From a virus: a stretch of DNA of 25,374 bases. Below are positions 1 through 8,318 of the stretch, one piece after another. Within the stretch, counting starts at the first letter, position 1, and the number at the start of each line of letters is the position of its first letter. Where the stretch lies: positions 1 to 25,374 of IMG/VR virus record IMGVR_UViG_3300037325_000094; one strand, written 5' to 3'. The notes below the pieces were generated by a model. The model saw only the letters and a list, made by a program, of their open reading frames with translations. It had not been told where the DNA came from and ran no database searches. A program made the translations under genes and the position numbers.

Positions 1-1926
1 GGCACCGGCCAGCCCGCCTACCCTTGGCGCGGACGGATGACGTGTCACCCTGCGGCGGGCGAACCCGGCACCGTAGATATGACCGCAGCCGCCGCAACCC
101 AGGTCTCCAACTTCTTCGGCACGGTCGGAGCGAGCGACTTCGGCTGGGACGCGGCCAACAAGCGGGTGACCTACTCCGGCCCCGCAGGAGAGTGGTCTTT
201 CCGGCGTCACATCCTCCACATGGCGACTATCGCCGCAGAGGCGGGCGCAACGGACTTTCTGATCGGGACGGAAATGGTCGGCATGACCTCCATCCGGTCG
301 GCACGAACGGTTTTTCCCGCCGTCGATCAACTGATCTCCCTCTTGGGCCAGGTTCGGACAATCCTGGGCAGCGGGCCGAAAGTCAGCTATGCGGCGGACT
401 GGTCGGAATACCATAGCTACAGGCCCCAGGACGGGTCGAACGACATCCACTTCCCCCTGGACCCACTCTGGACAGACTCCCGGATCGACTATGTGGGGAT
501 CGACAACTACCTGCCGATCTCGGACTGGCGCGTGGGCACCGATCACCTGGACGCACGGCAAGGCTGGCAAACGACCTACGACCTGAACTACCTGCGGGAG
601 CGCATGGAGTCCGGGGAGGACTACGACTGGTTCTACGCCAGCCAAGCGCACCGGGACAGCCAAACGCGCACCCCGATCTTGGACGGCGCTTTTGGGGAAG
701 ACTGGATTTACCGGCAGAAGGACCTTCGCGGGTGGTGGGGGAACCAGCACCGGCCCCGGCTTAGTGGAGTCCAGCAGGCCGCGACCGCGTGGGTGGCCCA
801 AGGCAAGAAGATCGTCTTCACGGAATTCGGCTGTCCCGCCGTGAACCGGGGGGCGAACCAACCGAACGTGTTCGTGGACCCGAAGTCCTCCGAGAACAGC
901 TACCCCCGGTATTCCCTGGAGGTCCGCGATGACCTGATCCAGCGCGCCTACCTGGAAGCAACGATCACCTACTGGTCGGCAAACAACCCAGCTTCCGGGG
1001 TCTACAGCGGGCGGATGCTCGACCTGAACCTATGCTCCATCTGGTGTTGGGACGCTCGCCCCTTCCCGGACTTCCCGAACGCTGCGAGCTTCTGGGGTGA
1101 CGCCCCGAATTGGGAGACCGGCCATTGGCTGAACGGGAGGCTCCTGAAGCCTACCGGGCTGACCGGCCAGTCCGGGGAGTTCCGATATACCACGTCGCCG
1201 CGACCTGTCGAATACGGCGGCTACACCTATGAACCCGTCGTCGTGAAGCCGGGGAAGATGCGGGTCGAAGGAAACGCGGCCCAGAACAATCTGTCGATCA
1301 AGTTGCCCCGCACGAACCCCCTGTCGGAAGTTTTCAAGTCGCACCGACCCGCGCACCCGCTGACCCTGACGATCCTTCAAGGGCACCTGACGGACGGCAC
1401 CGGCCTGTTCTTGCCCCGCTGGACGGGCCGCATCGTCGGCTCCAAACGCAAGGGGGAGGAACTGGAGCTTACGGGCGCGCCGTGGACCGTGGCCCTGTCA
1501 CGCGCGGGTCTCCGGCGCAACTACCAGATCGGGTGCCCCCACGTCCTCTACGGCGAGTTCTGCCGCGCCAGCAAGGCCGCAGCGACCGTCGTCGGCACCG
1601 TCACGGCAGTCTCCGGTGCGACGATCACCCTGGCGGGCGGCTGGGAGGCCCACGCCAAGAACAAGTATATCACCGGGTTCGTGGAGTGGGATGGGTATAG
1701 CGGTCAAATCGAGCGCCGCCGCATCCAGGGAGTTAGCGGTAACACCCTGACCCTGACCGGCTATGTCAACGATCTGGTGGCCTCCGAAACCGTTTCGGTG
1801 ATCCTGGGGTGCAACCAGTCCGTCAACGACTGCCGGGACCTCCACAACAACATCGACAACTGCGGGGCCTGCCCCACGATCCCGACAAAGAACCCGATGG
1901 GTTCCAACACCAACAACTTCTACTAG
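1..1926 (+). CDS. GTA-like TIM-barrel / phage_BR0599 tail hub fusion (5' end missing)
   Basis: The reading frame is open from base 1 and starts mid-domain, so the true start lies left of the window. The first ~350 residues match the GTA TIM-barrel-like domain of host-specificity proteins: PWRGRMTCHP at the start, then DWSEYHSYRPQDG and DYVGIDNYLPISDW, near-diagnostic strings. From about nt 1180 the protein changes to a phage_BR0599/DUF2163-type tail hub domain, with NYQIGCPHVLYGEFC, a VSG-type beta repeat, GCNQSVNDC and CGACPTIPTKNP. The conserved cysteines (codons at 1534, 1561 and 1810 and a C-terminal cluster) recall those that bind an Fe-S cluster in the related lambda gpL; that role is inference here. 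In RcGTA these domains, as I recall, sit in separate proteins, so the fusion is notable. Role: central tail-tip hub contacting the cell surface. Confidence 0.88.
   Translation, partial: GTGQPAYPWRGRMTCHPAAGEPGTVDMTAAAATQVSNFFGTVGASDFGWDAANKRVTYSGPAGEWSFRRHILHMATIAAEAGATDFLIGTEMVGMTSIRSARTVFPAVDQLISLLGQVRTILGSGPKVSYAADWSEYHSYRPQDGSNDIHFPLDPLWTDSRIDYVGIDNYLPISDWRVGTDHLDARQGWQTTYDLNYLRERMESGEDYDWFYASQAHRDSQTRTPILDGAFGEDWIYRQKDLRGWWGNQHRPRLSGVQQAATAWVAQGKKIVFTEFGCPAVNRGANQPNVFVDPKSSENSYPRYSLEVRDDLIQRAYLEATITYWSANNPASGVYSGRMLDLNLCSIWCWDARPFPDFPNAASFWGDAPNWETGHWLNGRLLKPTGLTGQSGEFRYTTSPRPVEYGGYTYEPVVVKPGKMRVEGNAAQNNLSIKLPRTNPLSEVFKSHRPAHPLTLTILQGHLTDGTGLFLPRWTGRIVGSKRKGEELELTGAPWTVALSRAGLRRNYQIGCPHVLYGEFCRASKAAATVVGTVTAVSGATITLAGGWEAHAKNKYITGFVEWDGYSGQIERRRIQGVSGNTLTLTGYVNDLVASETVSVILGCNQSVNDCRDLHNNIDNCGACPTIPTKNPMGSNTNNFY
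1784..1798. repeat. CCGAAACCGTTTCGG palindrome, copy 1
   Basis: 15-bp inverted repeat (7 bp arms, one central base) inside the hub gene. Exact copies lie at 24353, 25067 (opposite orientation) and 25226; a shortened form, CCGAAACCGTTCGG, at 22078. Confidence 0.7.
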
Positions 1927-1935
1927 GAGGTCCAC

Positions 1936-2160
1936 ATGCCCGGTTGGTTCATCTACCTCCTTATCTCCTTGGCGCTCCAAGTCGTCAGCTTCCTCCTGAC
2001 CCCACGGGCCAAGACGAACAAGCCGGACACGGTGCAAGACCTGGAGTCCCCCACGGCGGAATCCGGTCGGCCCGTGCCGGTGATCTTCGGGACGATCCCC
2101 GTCGATAGCCCGAACATCTTGTGGTATGGGGAGAAAAGCACCAAGGAAGAGAAAGCATGA
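1936..2160 (+). CDS. small membrane-anchored tail-tip assembly protein
   Basis: 74 aa. A hydrophobic N-terminus (about residues 4-22) is followed by a polar stretch and a short conserved-looking segment, RPVPVIFGTIPVDSPNILWYG, also typical of the N-terminal parts of phage tail-tip proteins. A strong ribosome site, AGGAGG, lies 6 nt before the ATG. The stop overlaps the next start (ATGA). It sits between the hub and J-like genes, the usual place for small tail-tip assembly factors. The exact role is unknown. It could be a chaperone or a structural peptide. Confidence 0.75.
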   Translation: MPGWFIYLLISLALQVVSFLLTPRAKTNKPDTVQDLESPTAESGRPVPVIFGTIPVDSPNILWYGEKSTKEEKA

Positions 2161-2369
2161 CGCACAAGCTGACAGTTTCGGACGTTCGGAAAGCCGGGTT
2201 CTGCGTCAAGGGCTTGAAAGAGTTCTATGAACTCCAGGGTTTCGAGAAGTCGTTCAAGGACTTCCTCCGGGAAGGCATGGACCTGGAGGAAATGCGGGTC
2301 CACCCTGATCCGCAGATCAAGCGCGCCGTCGAGTTCGCGGACCGTCGCATCGCCGGGGAGATCGTCTAA
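2157..2369 (+). CDS. small conserved tail protein upstream of J-like gene
   Basis: 70 aa, acidic and probably alpha-helical. The start chosen is the ATG overlapping the previous stop (ATGA) rather than an in-frame ATG 36 nt upstream, because coupling of this kind is the rule here. Its pattern (TVSDVRKAGFCVKGLKEF, then FLREGMDLEE) matches small proteins commonly found just before the tail-tip J-like gene in alphaproteobacterial phages. Its own stop overlaps the next start as TAATG. The molecular role is not known, and the assignment rests on position and pattern. Confidence 0.78.
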   Translation: MTHKLTVSDVRKAGFCVKGLKEFYELQGFEKSFKDFLREGMDLEEMRVHPDPQIKRAVEFADRRIAGEIV

Positions 2370-4798
2370 TGGGCGGCGGCGGGGGCAAAGGCGGCAAGAA
2401 AGGTGGGGGCAGCACCTACTACAAATACTTCATGTCGCTCCAGGCCGGTATCTGCGTCGGGCCGGTGGATGAACTGAAGTCGATCATCCTGGGGGACCGG
2501 GCGATCTGGGAGGGCACCATCACGCAATCCACCTTCATCAACGTGGACATCCCGGACGCCTTCGGAGGCGCGGTCCGAGAGGGCGGCGTTGGCGGCGGCA
2601 TCACCGTTATGATGGGGGAAGATCACCAGAAGATGCCCTTGGCCTTGCGGGAAAAGTTCGGGGCGAACTCGACCTTGATTCCCAGCTATCGCGGCATGAC
2701 CTCCCTGTTCTTCCACGAACCTGTCCAGCCGTATCTGGTCGGGCGTCCTCTGGCCGACGCGGACGACATGACTACCGAACAGATATTCCAGGGTGCCGCA
2801 CCGAACCCCCTGACAGGGCTGGCGATGCTTGGCATTTTCGGGGGCATCTTGGCAGGAGGTTTTCTTCCGGGAAGTCCGACGGCAGTCGCCGCTCGAAAAG
2901 GGTTCTACTGGCAAGCGAACAACCCGTATCTGCGGGACCTGAAAGTCGTGGCGACACGGCGCGCCAAGGGTCTCGACCGGCGCTACAGCACCATCTGGCG
3001 CGATGCTGCCGAGACCATCGCGGACACGAACTTCGCCCACATTATCTACGAGCTTCAGACGAACCGGGACTTCGGGGCGGGCCTGACGATCTCCAAGATC
3101 GACGTGGAGTCCTACGAACTGGCCGCGAAAACCCTCTACGACGAACGGTTCGGAGGCTCGATCAAGTGGATGCGGCAAGGCAAGGTCAAGGACATGATCC
3201 TTGAAATGCTCGACCACATCAACGCGGTTTGCTACGAGAACCCGCGCACCGGCTTGTCCACCCTGAAGCTCCTGCGGAACGACTACGACGTGGCCGATCT
3301 CCGGCTCGCCACCCCCAAGAACAGCCATGTGATCGACTTCCAGCGCAAGAGCGAAGAACTGGTCAACGAGATCGTCGCCACCTACACCGACGGCGTGACC
3401 TACGAAGAAGCGTCTGTCACGGTCCAGGACCTTTCCGGGATCGCGGCAGAGGGCAGCGTCGTCTCCACGGGCCGGAACTACTACGCCGTTCTCCGCGCGG
3501 ACCTGGCGAAGCAACTGGCGGAGCGCGATCTCCGGGCGGAGGGCTACCCCATCGCCACGGCGGAGGTCGAATTCTTCCGGGAGTTCTGGGACCTGAACCC
3601 CGGAGAGGTCATCAAGATCAATTCGCCGGAAGACTCCGACGTGACGCTTGTCATGCGCGTCATGCAGATTGACGACGACCCCGCAGGCACCGGCCCGATC
3701 AAGGCGCGGCTGGTGGAGGACATCTTCGGGCTGGACCTCCCGCCGTTCGTGGAGGTCCCCGATTCTCTGTTCGAAGACCCCGACGGCCCTCCCCAGCCTG
3801 CCGACTTCATCCAGCCCTTCACCATGCCTTTCACGCTGGCGAACCTGGCCGGTCTGGGGCCGTTCAACGAAGCGGACTACCCTGTCGCCTACTTGGGCGT
3901 CTTGGCCGCAACCGATCAGTTCGGGGTCAACGGGTTCAAGCTGTCGGGGAACAAGACCGACCCGCTGGGGGTCGAGACCTTCGGGGACTTCGGCACCGAA
4001 ACCATAGCGGCGCGGGGGACCCTGGCCGCAGACTTGGCGTTTGAAGCCTTGACCGACATGCCGTTCCCTGCGGCGATGACCTACGGCGAGACGGCCACGG
4101 CAGGGGATGTCCTGTTGATCGGTAGCGGGGCCGAAGAGGGCCTGGAGCTTGTGGGCGTTACCGCCGTCACGGGCACCGTCTTGTCGGTCCGGCGCGGCAT
4201 CCTGGACACCATCCCGCGCGAATGGGCGGCGGGGACTCCGGTGTGGGTGGTAGACCTGGGCGCGTCTACCCTCTGGGACCCGACCCGGCGCGCGGCGTTC
4301 GAGGAAGTGAACTTCAAGGTCCGCCCGGTGAACGCTGCCGGAATCCTCCCTGCCGGTTCTGCGGCGTGGCAGAGCTTCACCCTGTCGGAACGACCCTACC
4401 AGCCTTTCCGGCCTGCGGACGTTACGGTGGGCGGGATCGACCACGGTCAGCTTGACCTCTTGGCGGACGGGCCTGTAGTCGTGACCTGGAAGAACCGGGG
4501 CCGACCCTACGAAGACTCCAACTTTCTCCCCTGGAACGCGGCATCGGTTCCCGTGGAGCCGGGGCAGACCACGACAATCGAGATTATCAACGACGCTTTC
4601 GGCGCTGTCGTCACGACCCACGCGGGACTTACCGGGGAGACCTTCACCGTCCCGGCGATCTCCTTCACGGGACTTACGACGGCCAGGGTCCGGGTGCTTT
4701 CGGAGCGGGACGGTTTCCGCTCTTTCCAGGCCCAAGAGATCACGGTGACGCTGCCGGGTGGATATGGTATGAACTATGGCGCGGCCTACGGGCTGTAA
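2369..4798 (+). CDS. J-like tail tip / host-specificity protein
   Basis: 809 aa. Starts with a Gly/Lys-rich run, then a segment typical of tail-tip proteins (YFMSLQAGICVGPVDELKSI, later GFYWQANNPYLRDLKVVATR), a long central region rich in beta structure and a C-terminal beta domain with fibronectin-III-like spacing (RVLSERDGFRSFQAQEITV). It occupies the J position: after the hub and before the fibre genes. It should form the tip below the hub and carry or be the receptor-contacting part. It is shorter than lambda J (about 1130 aa). A hydrophobic Gly-rich stretch near residues 148-170 (GLAMLGIFGGILAGGF) is unusual and may be a membrane-insertion or loop element; this is speculative. Confidence 0.85.
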   Translation: MGGGGGKGGKKGGGSTYYKYFMSLQAGICVGPVDELKSIILGDRAIWEGTITQSTFINVDIPDAFGGAVREGGVGGGITVMMGEDHQKMPLALREKFGANSTLIPSYRGMTSLFFHEPVQPYLVGRPLADADDMTTEQIFQGAAPNPLTGLAMLGIFGGILAGGFLPGSPTAVAARKGFYWQANNPYLRDLKVVATRRAKGLDRRYSTIWRDAAETIADTNFAHIIYELQTNRDFGAGLTISKIDVESYELAAKTLYDERFGGSIKWMRQGKVKDMILEMLDHINAVCYENPRTGLSTLKLLRNDYDVADLRLATPKNSHVIDFQRKSEELVNEIVATYTDGVTYEEASVTVQDLSGIAAEGSVVSTGRNYYAVLRADLAKQLAERDLRAEGYPIATAEVEFFREFWDLNPGEVIKINSPEDSDVTLVMRVMQIDDDPAGTGPIKARLVEDIFGLDLPPFVEVPDSLFEDPDGPPQPADFIQPFTMPFTLANLAGLGPFNEADYPVAYLGVLAATDQFGVNGFKLSGNKTDPLGVETFGDFGTETIAARGTLAADLAFEALTDMPFPAAMTYGETATAGDVLLIGSGAEEGLELVGVTAVTGTVLSVRRGILDTIPREWAAGTPVWVVDLGASTLWDPTRRAAFEEVNFKVRPVNAAGILPAGSAAWQSFTLSERPYQPFRPADVTVGGIDHGQLDLLADGPVVVTWKNRGRPYEDSNFLPWNAASVPVEPGQTTTIEIINDAFGAVVTTHAGLTGETFTVPAISFTGLTTARVRVLSERDGFRSFQAQEITVTLPGGYGMNYGAAYGL

Positions 4799-4813
4799 CG
4801 AAGGGATCGCAAC

Positions 4814-5593
4814 ATGGCTTCGAGGAATCTCCCCGGCCTGCAACTGAACGGCTTCTGGGCCTCTGGCGAAGACGGCTGGAACACGGGCATGGACTCGAAC
4901 CTCTTGGCGCTGTCGGCGCTGGGGCACCTTCACGCGCTGGACAAGGACCTGACGGCCCCTCCTGGCGCGCCGACGGATGGAGCGGTCTACATCGTGGGTC
5001 AGTCCGCGACCGGAGCTTGGGCCACCCAGGACGGAAAGATCGCGGTCCGAGACGCGGGAGCTTGGGTCTTCCTGGACGCGCGCGATGGGATGCTGGCATA
5101 CCTGGCCGATGAAGGCGTGTTCTACCGCTACGTCGGGGGCTGGGCACCGCTGTTCAACGTGATCGTGGCCCCGCAGAACCCGAAGTTCCACGGCTACCTG
5201 AACTCCCGGCAAGTCATTGTCGCGGACACCTGGACGAAGATTCCGTTCAACAACTCGACCCACAATGACCAAGGGTCTTTTGCCTCCGGCACCAGCTTGT
5301 TTACCGCGCCGTTCGCGGGGGTCTATGCTCTCGAAGCGTCGTGGGCGTTCGACCAAGAAGGTGCCGGGGTGCCGGACTGGATCGCGGTAGGGTTCAGTGT
5401 CAACGGTGGCGCGCCTGCCACACATCAGCAGCAACGGGAAGCCCACTACGTCACCGACGGGACTTCGGTCTCCTGCTACAGCCTTATCAAGCTCGCCGTG
5501 GACGACACGGTAGAGGTCAGGGCCTTCGCCAAGAGCAACACTTGCGCGATCCTGGCCGATCTCAATCACTTTAACGGGCATCTGGTGCCCTGA
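4814..5593 (+). CDS. DUF2793 tail-fibre protein with C1q-like C-terminal domain
   Basis: 259 aa. Residues ~5-110 have the DUF2793 signature: LDKDLTAPPGAPTDGAVYIV, TGAWATQDGKIAVRDAGAWVF and GMLAYLADEGVFYRYVGGW. Residues ~125-259 look like a C1q/TNF-type jelly roll (SLFTAPFAGVYALEASWAF, later VDDTVEVRAFAKSN), a fold used by phages for trimeric receptor-binding heads. Together they suggest a short side fibre attached to the tip. The ribosome site AAGGGA lies about 8 nt before the ATG. It lies directly after the J-like gene and before the lysis block. Confidence 0.83.
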   Translation: MASRNLPGLQLNGFWASGEDGWNTGMDSNLLALSALGHLHALDKDLTAPPGAPTDGAVYIVGQSATGAWATQDGKIAVRDAGAWVFLDARDGMLAYLADEGVFYRYVGGWAPLFNVIVAPQNPKFHGYLNSRQVIVADTWTKIPFNNSTHNDQGSFASGTSLFTAPFAGVYALEASWAFDQEGAGVPDWIAVGFSVNGGAPATHQQQREAHYVTDGTSVSCYSLIKLAVDDTVEVRAFAKSNTCAILADLNHFNGHLVP

Positions 5594-5608
5594 CTTCTGG
5601 AGACCGCC

Positions 5609-6793
5609 ATGTTCGACACCTTTCAAGGGGCCGCAAAACGGCTCGAAGACCTGGACATTCCGCGCATCGGATCGCGGATTAACGTCGGGGAAGATGAAAT
5701 CCACGCCTTCATGGAAGTGGAGGCAAACGGTTCCGGGTTTGACGCCCAGGGCCGTCCGAAAGCTCTGTTCGAGCCGCACGTCTTCTACCGGAATCTTTCG
5801 GGGGAAGAGCGCCAGCGCGCCGTGGACGAAGGGCTGGCCTACGCCCGCTGGCGGCGGGGCAACTATCCCACCGATAGCTTTCCCCGGATCAAGGCGGCGA
5901 TGCGGATCAACCAGGCGGCGGCGCTGAAAGCGACCTCCTGGGGTGCGACGCAAATCCTGGGCGAGAACTACAGGATGGTCGGCTACGCCACGGTCGAAGA
6001 CATGGTGTCGGCCTTCATGGACGACGAAGAGAATCACCTGGAGGCGATGGTCAACTTCTTGATCGCCAGCGGCATTGACGACGACCTCCGCGAACACCGC
6101 TGGGAGATCGTAGCGCGGGTCTACAACGGTCCGAAATACGCCGAACACAACTACCACGGTCGCATGGCCGCAGCCTTCGCCAAGTGGCAACGGATCGCGG
6201 ACACGCCATACCCCGGCACGACTCCCTCCGCACCCGCACCCCGGTATCCTGCCGTGCAGATCGGCGCGAACGGTTTTGTGGTGAAGCACCTTCAGGAAAC
6301 CTTGGACGCGCTGGGCTACCGAGTCGGCATGATCGACGGAAAGTTCGGCCCTTCGGTCCGAGCGGCGGTGCTGGCGTTCCAAGCCGATAACAACCTGACG
6401 ATGGACGGAACCGTGGGGGACGAAACCTGGAGCGCGCTGGAGAACGCGCCCCGGCCCCTGCCGATCTCGGAAGAGCGCGCCACGGCTACGGTCAGCGACC
6501 TCCGCGACGAAGGGTCGCGCACCGTTCAGACTGCGGACATCGCCCAAGTCGGCGGTGCCGTGGTGGCCGTGGGTGGGGCGCTGGGCACCGTGGAAGAAGT
6601 TCTGGGCACCGGAGAGCAAGCAACCGGCCTCCTGGGCCGTGCCACGGCGCTGATCGAGCCTCTGACCGGCTTCCTTCAAGCGAACTGGCAAGTGGCCCTG
6701 TTGGCTGTCGGCGCGCTGGTCATCTGGTCCGCGTGGAAGCAAAAGCGAATCAGGCTGGACGATCACCGGACCGGCGCGAACAAGAGGCTCTGA
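5609..6793 (+). CDS. endolysin: N-acetylmuramidase + peptidoglycan-binding domain + C-terminal membrane anchor
   Basis: 394 aa. Residues ~25-200 match the DUF3380 N-acetylmuramidase family (FMEVEANGSGFDAQGRPKAL, then LFEPHVFYR, with the conserved acidic residue at E38 and ATSWGATQILGENY). Residues ~210-275 form a PG_binding_1 repeat (GFVVKHLQETLDALGY, GKFGPSVRAAVLAFQ, DGTVGDETW). After an Ala/Gly-rich helix, residues ~360-376 form a clear transmembrane segment (WQVALLAVGALVIWSAW) followed by a basic tail. Cleavage of the glycan backbone is the known family activity. The C-terminal anchor is uncommon for endolysins. There is no N-terminal signal. GGAG lies 9 nt before the ATG. Spanin genes follow directly. 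Confidence 0.88.
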   Translation: MFDTFQGAAKRLEDLDIPRIGSRINVGEDEIHAFMEVEANGSGFDAQGRPKALFEPHVFYRNLSGEERQRAVDEGLAYARWRRGNYPTDSFPRIKAAMRINQAAALKATSWGATQILGENYRMVGYATVEDMVSAFMDDEENHLEAMVNFLIASGIDDDLREHRWEIVARVYNGPKYAEHNYHGRMAAAFAKWQRIADTPYPGTTPSAPAPRYPAVQIGANGFVVKHLQETLDALGYRVGMIDGKFGPSVRAAVLAFQADNNLTMDGTVGDETWSALENAPRPLPISEERATATVSDLRDEGSRTVQTADIAQVGGAVVAVGGALGTVEEVLGTGEQATGLLGRATALIEPLTGFLQANWQVALLAVGALVIWSAWKQKRIRLDDHRTGANKRL

Positions 6794-6795
6794 CG

Positions 6796-7146
6796 ATGGG
6801 ATTCCTGACCGTCCTGGGCAACCCGGTTGTCCGCTACGCCCTTCTGTCGCTGGCCGTTGTATCCTTCCTGGGCTACGTCCGAAAGGACGCAGCGGACCAA
6901 GCCCGCTTGATTGAGAGGGCGGCTTGCCAACAGGAGGTCCAAGAGGCTACAATGGCGGAAAGGGACAGACAACGGCAGGCCGGGGCGCAAGCTCTGGCCG
7001 ACGCCACCCGCCGCGCCGCAGAGGCCGAGACCGCCGCTGCCGAACTCCAGAGGACCGCAGATGAACTTCTCGCGCAGATCGAAGGCCAAGGTCTTTCTTG
7101 CCCTATCCCTGCCGATGTTCTTCGCCGGTTGCGCGACATCCGGTAA
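6796..7146 (+). CDS. i-spanin (Rz-like)
   Basis: 116 aa. One N-terminal transmembrane helix (about residues 10-28) is followed by a long Ala/Glu/Arg-rich coiled coil (about 35-95) and a short C-terminal tail, the classic inner-membrane spanin design. The ATG 2 nt after the endolysin stop was chosen because it places the membrane helix at the N-terminus; an in-frame ATG 63 nt upstream would lie inside the endolysin. The o-spanin is nested out of frame in its 3' end. The pair should fuse inner and outer membranes in the last step of lysis. There is no sequence identity to lambda Rz that I can claim; the call rests on architecture. Confidence 0.8.
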   Translation: MGFLTVLGNPVVRYALLSLAVVSFLGYVRKDAADQARLIERAACQQEVQEATMAERDRQRQAGAQALADATRRAAEAETAAAELQRTADELLAQIEGQGLSCPIPADVLRRLRDIR

Positions 7147-7342
7147 CCTGCCCCCGGTGGCCGAAGCGCCCCGCCTGCCCGATCCGCCCGCCGCTCTAAT
7201 TCGCGGGTGCCCCGATATTCCGATAGCCCCTGACGCCTTGGTCGCGCTGGCCGAACACCGTGTCGCCTTGGCCCGATGCCGAGGAACCCAACGGCAGACC
7301 GTGGAGTTTTACCTTGACGTGCAACGCCGTCTGGAGGGATAG
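7061..7342 (+). CDS. o-spanin lipoprotein (Rz1-like), overlapping the i-spanin
   Basis: 93 aa. Basic N-terminus (MNFSRRSKAK), hydrophobic core and lipobox FFAGC with the lipidation cysteine at residue 24, then a Pro-rich segment (LPPVAEAPRLPDPPAAL): a typical outer-membrane spanin. It starts inside the i-spanin gene in another frame, extends past its stop and so overlaps it by 86 nt, an arrangement intermediate between nested and separate spanin pairs. The mature lipoprotein (about 70 aa) is longer than lambda Rz1 (about 40). Two further cysteines occur in the C-terminal part. Confidence 0.83.
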   Translation: MNFSRRSKAKVFLALSLPMFFAGCATSGNLPPVAEAPRLPDPPAALIRGCPDIPIAPDALVALAEHRVALARCRGTQRQTVEFYLDVQRRLEG

Positions 7343-7346
7343 AGGG

Positions 7347-7700
7347 ATGCAAACAACCCTGGGTGGAGTGAAGCAAGACATGGAATTCCAGTATTTCCCT
7401 GCAATTTTGACGGGCGTCACAGCCCTGGTTGTGGCGTTCGGCGGGGGGATCAAATGGATGCTGTCGCGTATGGACCGCCACGAAGAGGTCGAGCGAGCTT
7501 GGCAGGCCGCAGAGCGATCCAAGCTCGAAACGGTTTTAGGGGAGCGGATTACTTCCCTAGAGCGGAGCCTCCTGTCGCAGAACGATGAAATGATCCGGGT
7601 CCGCCAAGAGATCGCAGGATACGTCCGGCACGTTGGCGTTCTGGAGGGCCTTCTGAAAGCCCACGGGATCGAAATCCCTTTGATGGAGCGCCCCCGTTGA
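7347..7700 (+). CDS. small membrane protein with cytoplasmic coiled coil; holin candidate
   Basis: 117 aa. One hydrophobic segment (about residues 16-36, ending GGGIKWML) is followed by a charged coiled coil (about 40-85). This topology resembles XhlA-like or other single-span holin-associated proteins, and no other clear holin is visible in the lysis block, so it is the best holin candidate; this is inference from position and topology. GGAGGG lies 8 nt before the ATG. An internal ATG 33 nt downstream could allow a dual start, as in some holin/antiholin genes. Confidence 0.65.
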   Translation: MQTTLGGVKQDMEFQYFPAILTGVTALVVAFGGGIKWMLSRMDRHEEVERAWQAAERSKLETVLGERITSLERSLLSQNDEMIRVRQEIAGYVRHVGVLEGLLKAHGIEIPLMERPR

Positions 7701-8251
7701 AGCCCCCAAAGCCCCTTGCCTCCGAGACCTTTGTCCACGTTCTGAACCGAGTCTTGTTCGCCGCTGTTTTGGCCCTGTTCGCCGGTATCGTCCTCCTGAC
7801 GAACAACTGGTATCACCTGAACCGGGGCTTCATCGAAATGCGCCTGTTTCCCGTAGTGGAAGACGGCACGGCACGAAACTGGACACGGGAGGAAGACGGG
7901 TTCTGGTCTGCCCAGGTCTACCTGAACAAAGTCCGTCCGGGGTGCATCTACGTCCCGGATCAGATCGTCACCGCCATCGGCACCACGCCCTACGGCTACA
8001 CGTTTGAAGCCTCCGTTGTCTACATCGGGGACCGCACCCCGAACAGCAACCGGAACGAAGGCTGGCAACGTCTGGACGACCGGGTGGAGTTCCAGGACCC
8101 TCTGGCCGTGGTGGGTTCGACCGTCACCATGCACGTCCTCCACGACTGCCATGATTCGCCCCCGACCGCCTCCCAGATCGGGCCGTTCGTCATCGGGCAG
8201 GATAGCCCGTGGCCCGACTCCGGCCAGTGGACCCCCGTGCTGCCGCAATAG
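7697..8251 (+). CDS. single-span membrane protein of the lysis region, unknown function
   Basis: 184 aa from a TTG start overlapping the previous stop (TTGA). The N-terminal segment (about residues 19-36) is a good membrane helix; the remaining ~145 residues look like a soluble beta-rich domain, probably periplasmic, with two cysteines (in RPGCIYVP and HDCHDS) that could form a disulfide. I do not recognise the family. It could be a lysis accessory or a superinfection factor acting at the membrane. The TTG start is supported by coupling and by the absence of another early start preserving the helix. Confidence 0.65.
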   Translation: MKPPKPLASETFVHVLNRVLFAAVLALFAGIVLLTNNWYHLNRGFIEMRLFPVVEDGTARNWTREEDGFWSAQVYLNKVRPGCIYVPDQIVTAIGTTPYGYTFEASVVYIGDRTPNSNRNEGWQRLDDRVEFQDPLAVVGSTVTMHVLHDCHDSPPTASQIGPFVIGQDSPWPDSGQWTPVLPQ

Positions 8252-8277
8252 GCTATACAGTTCCGCCCAAGTATCGT

Positions 8278-8314
8278 AAGCTCCCGGAGGGTTTGACCGC
8301 CATCCTGGGAGCTT
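8278..8314 (+). promoter_or_regulatory. hairpin covering the ribosome site of the next gene
   Basis: AAGCTCCC (8278-8285) and GGGAGCTT (8307-8314) pair perfectly over 8 bp around a 21-nt loop. The right arm contains GGGAG, the likely Shine-Dalgarno sequence for the ATG at 8319. In mRNA the helix would hide this site. It lies in the one larger gap of the late arm (8252-8318), between the lysis and fibre genes. It lacks a U-tract, so it is more likely a translation control or processing site than a terminator. Confidence 0.5.
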
Positions 8315-8318
8315 CCGC

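Noticed and set aside
2366-6766. 1466-codon open frame on the - strand
   Set aside because: It lies antisense to well-supported tail and lysin genes; composition (Arg/Pro/His/Gln-rich) is that of a GC-rich shadow frame.
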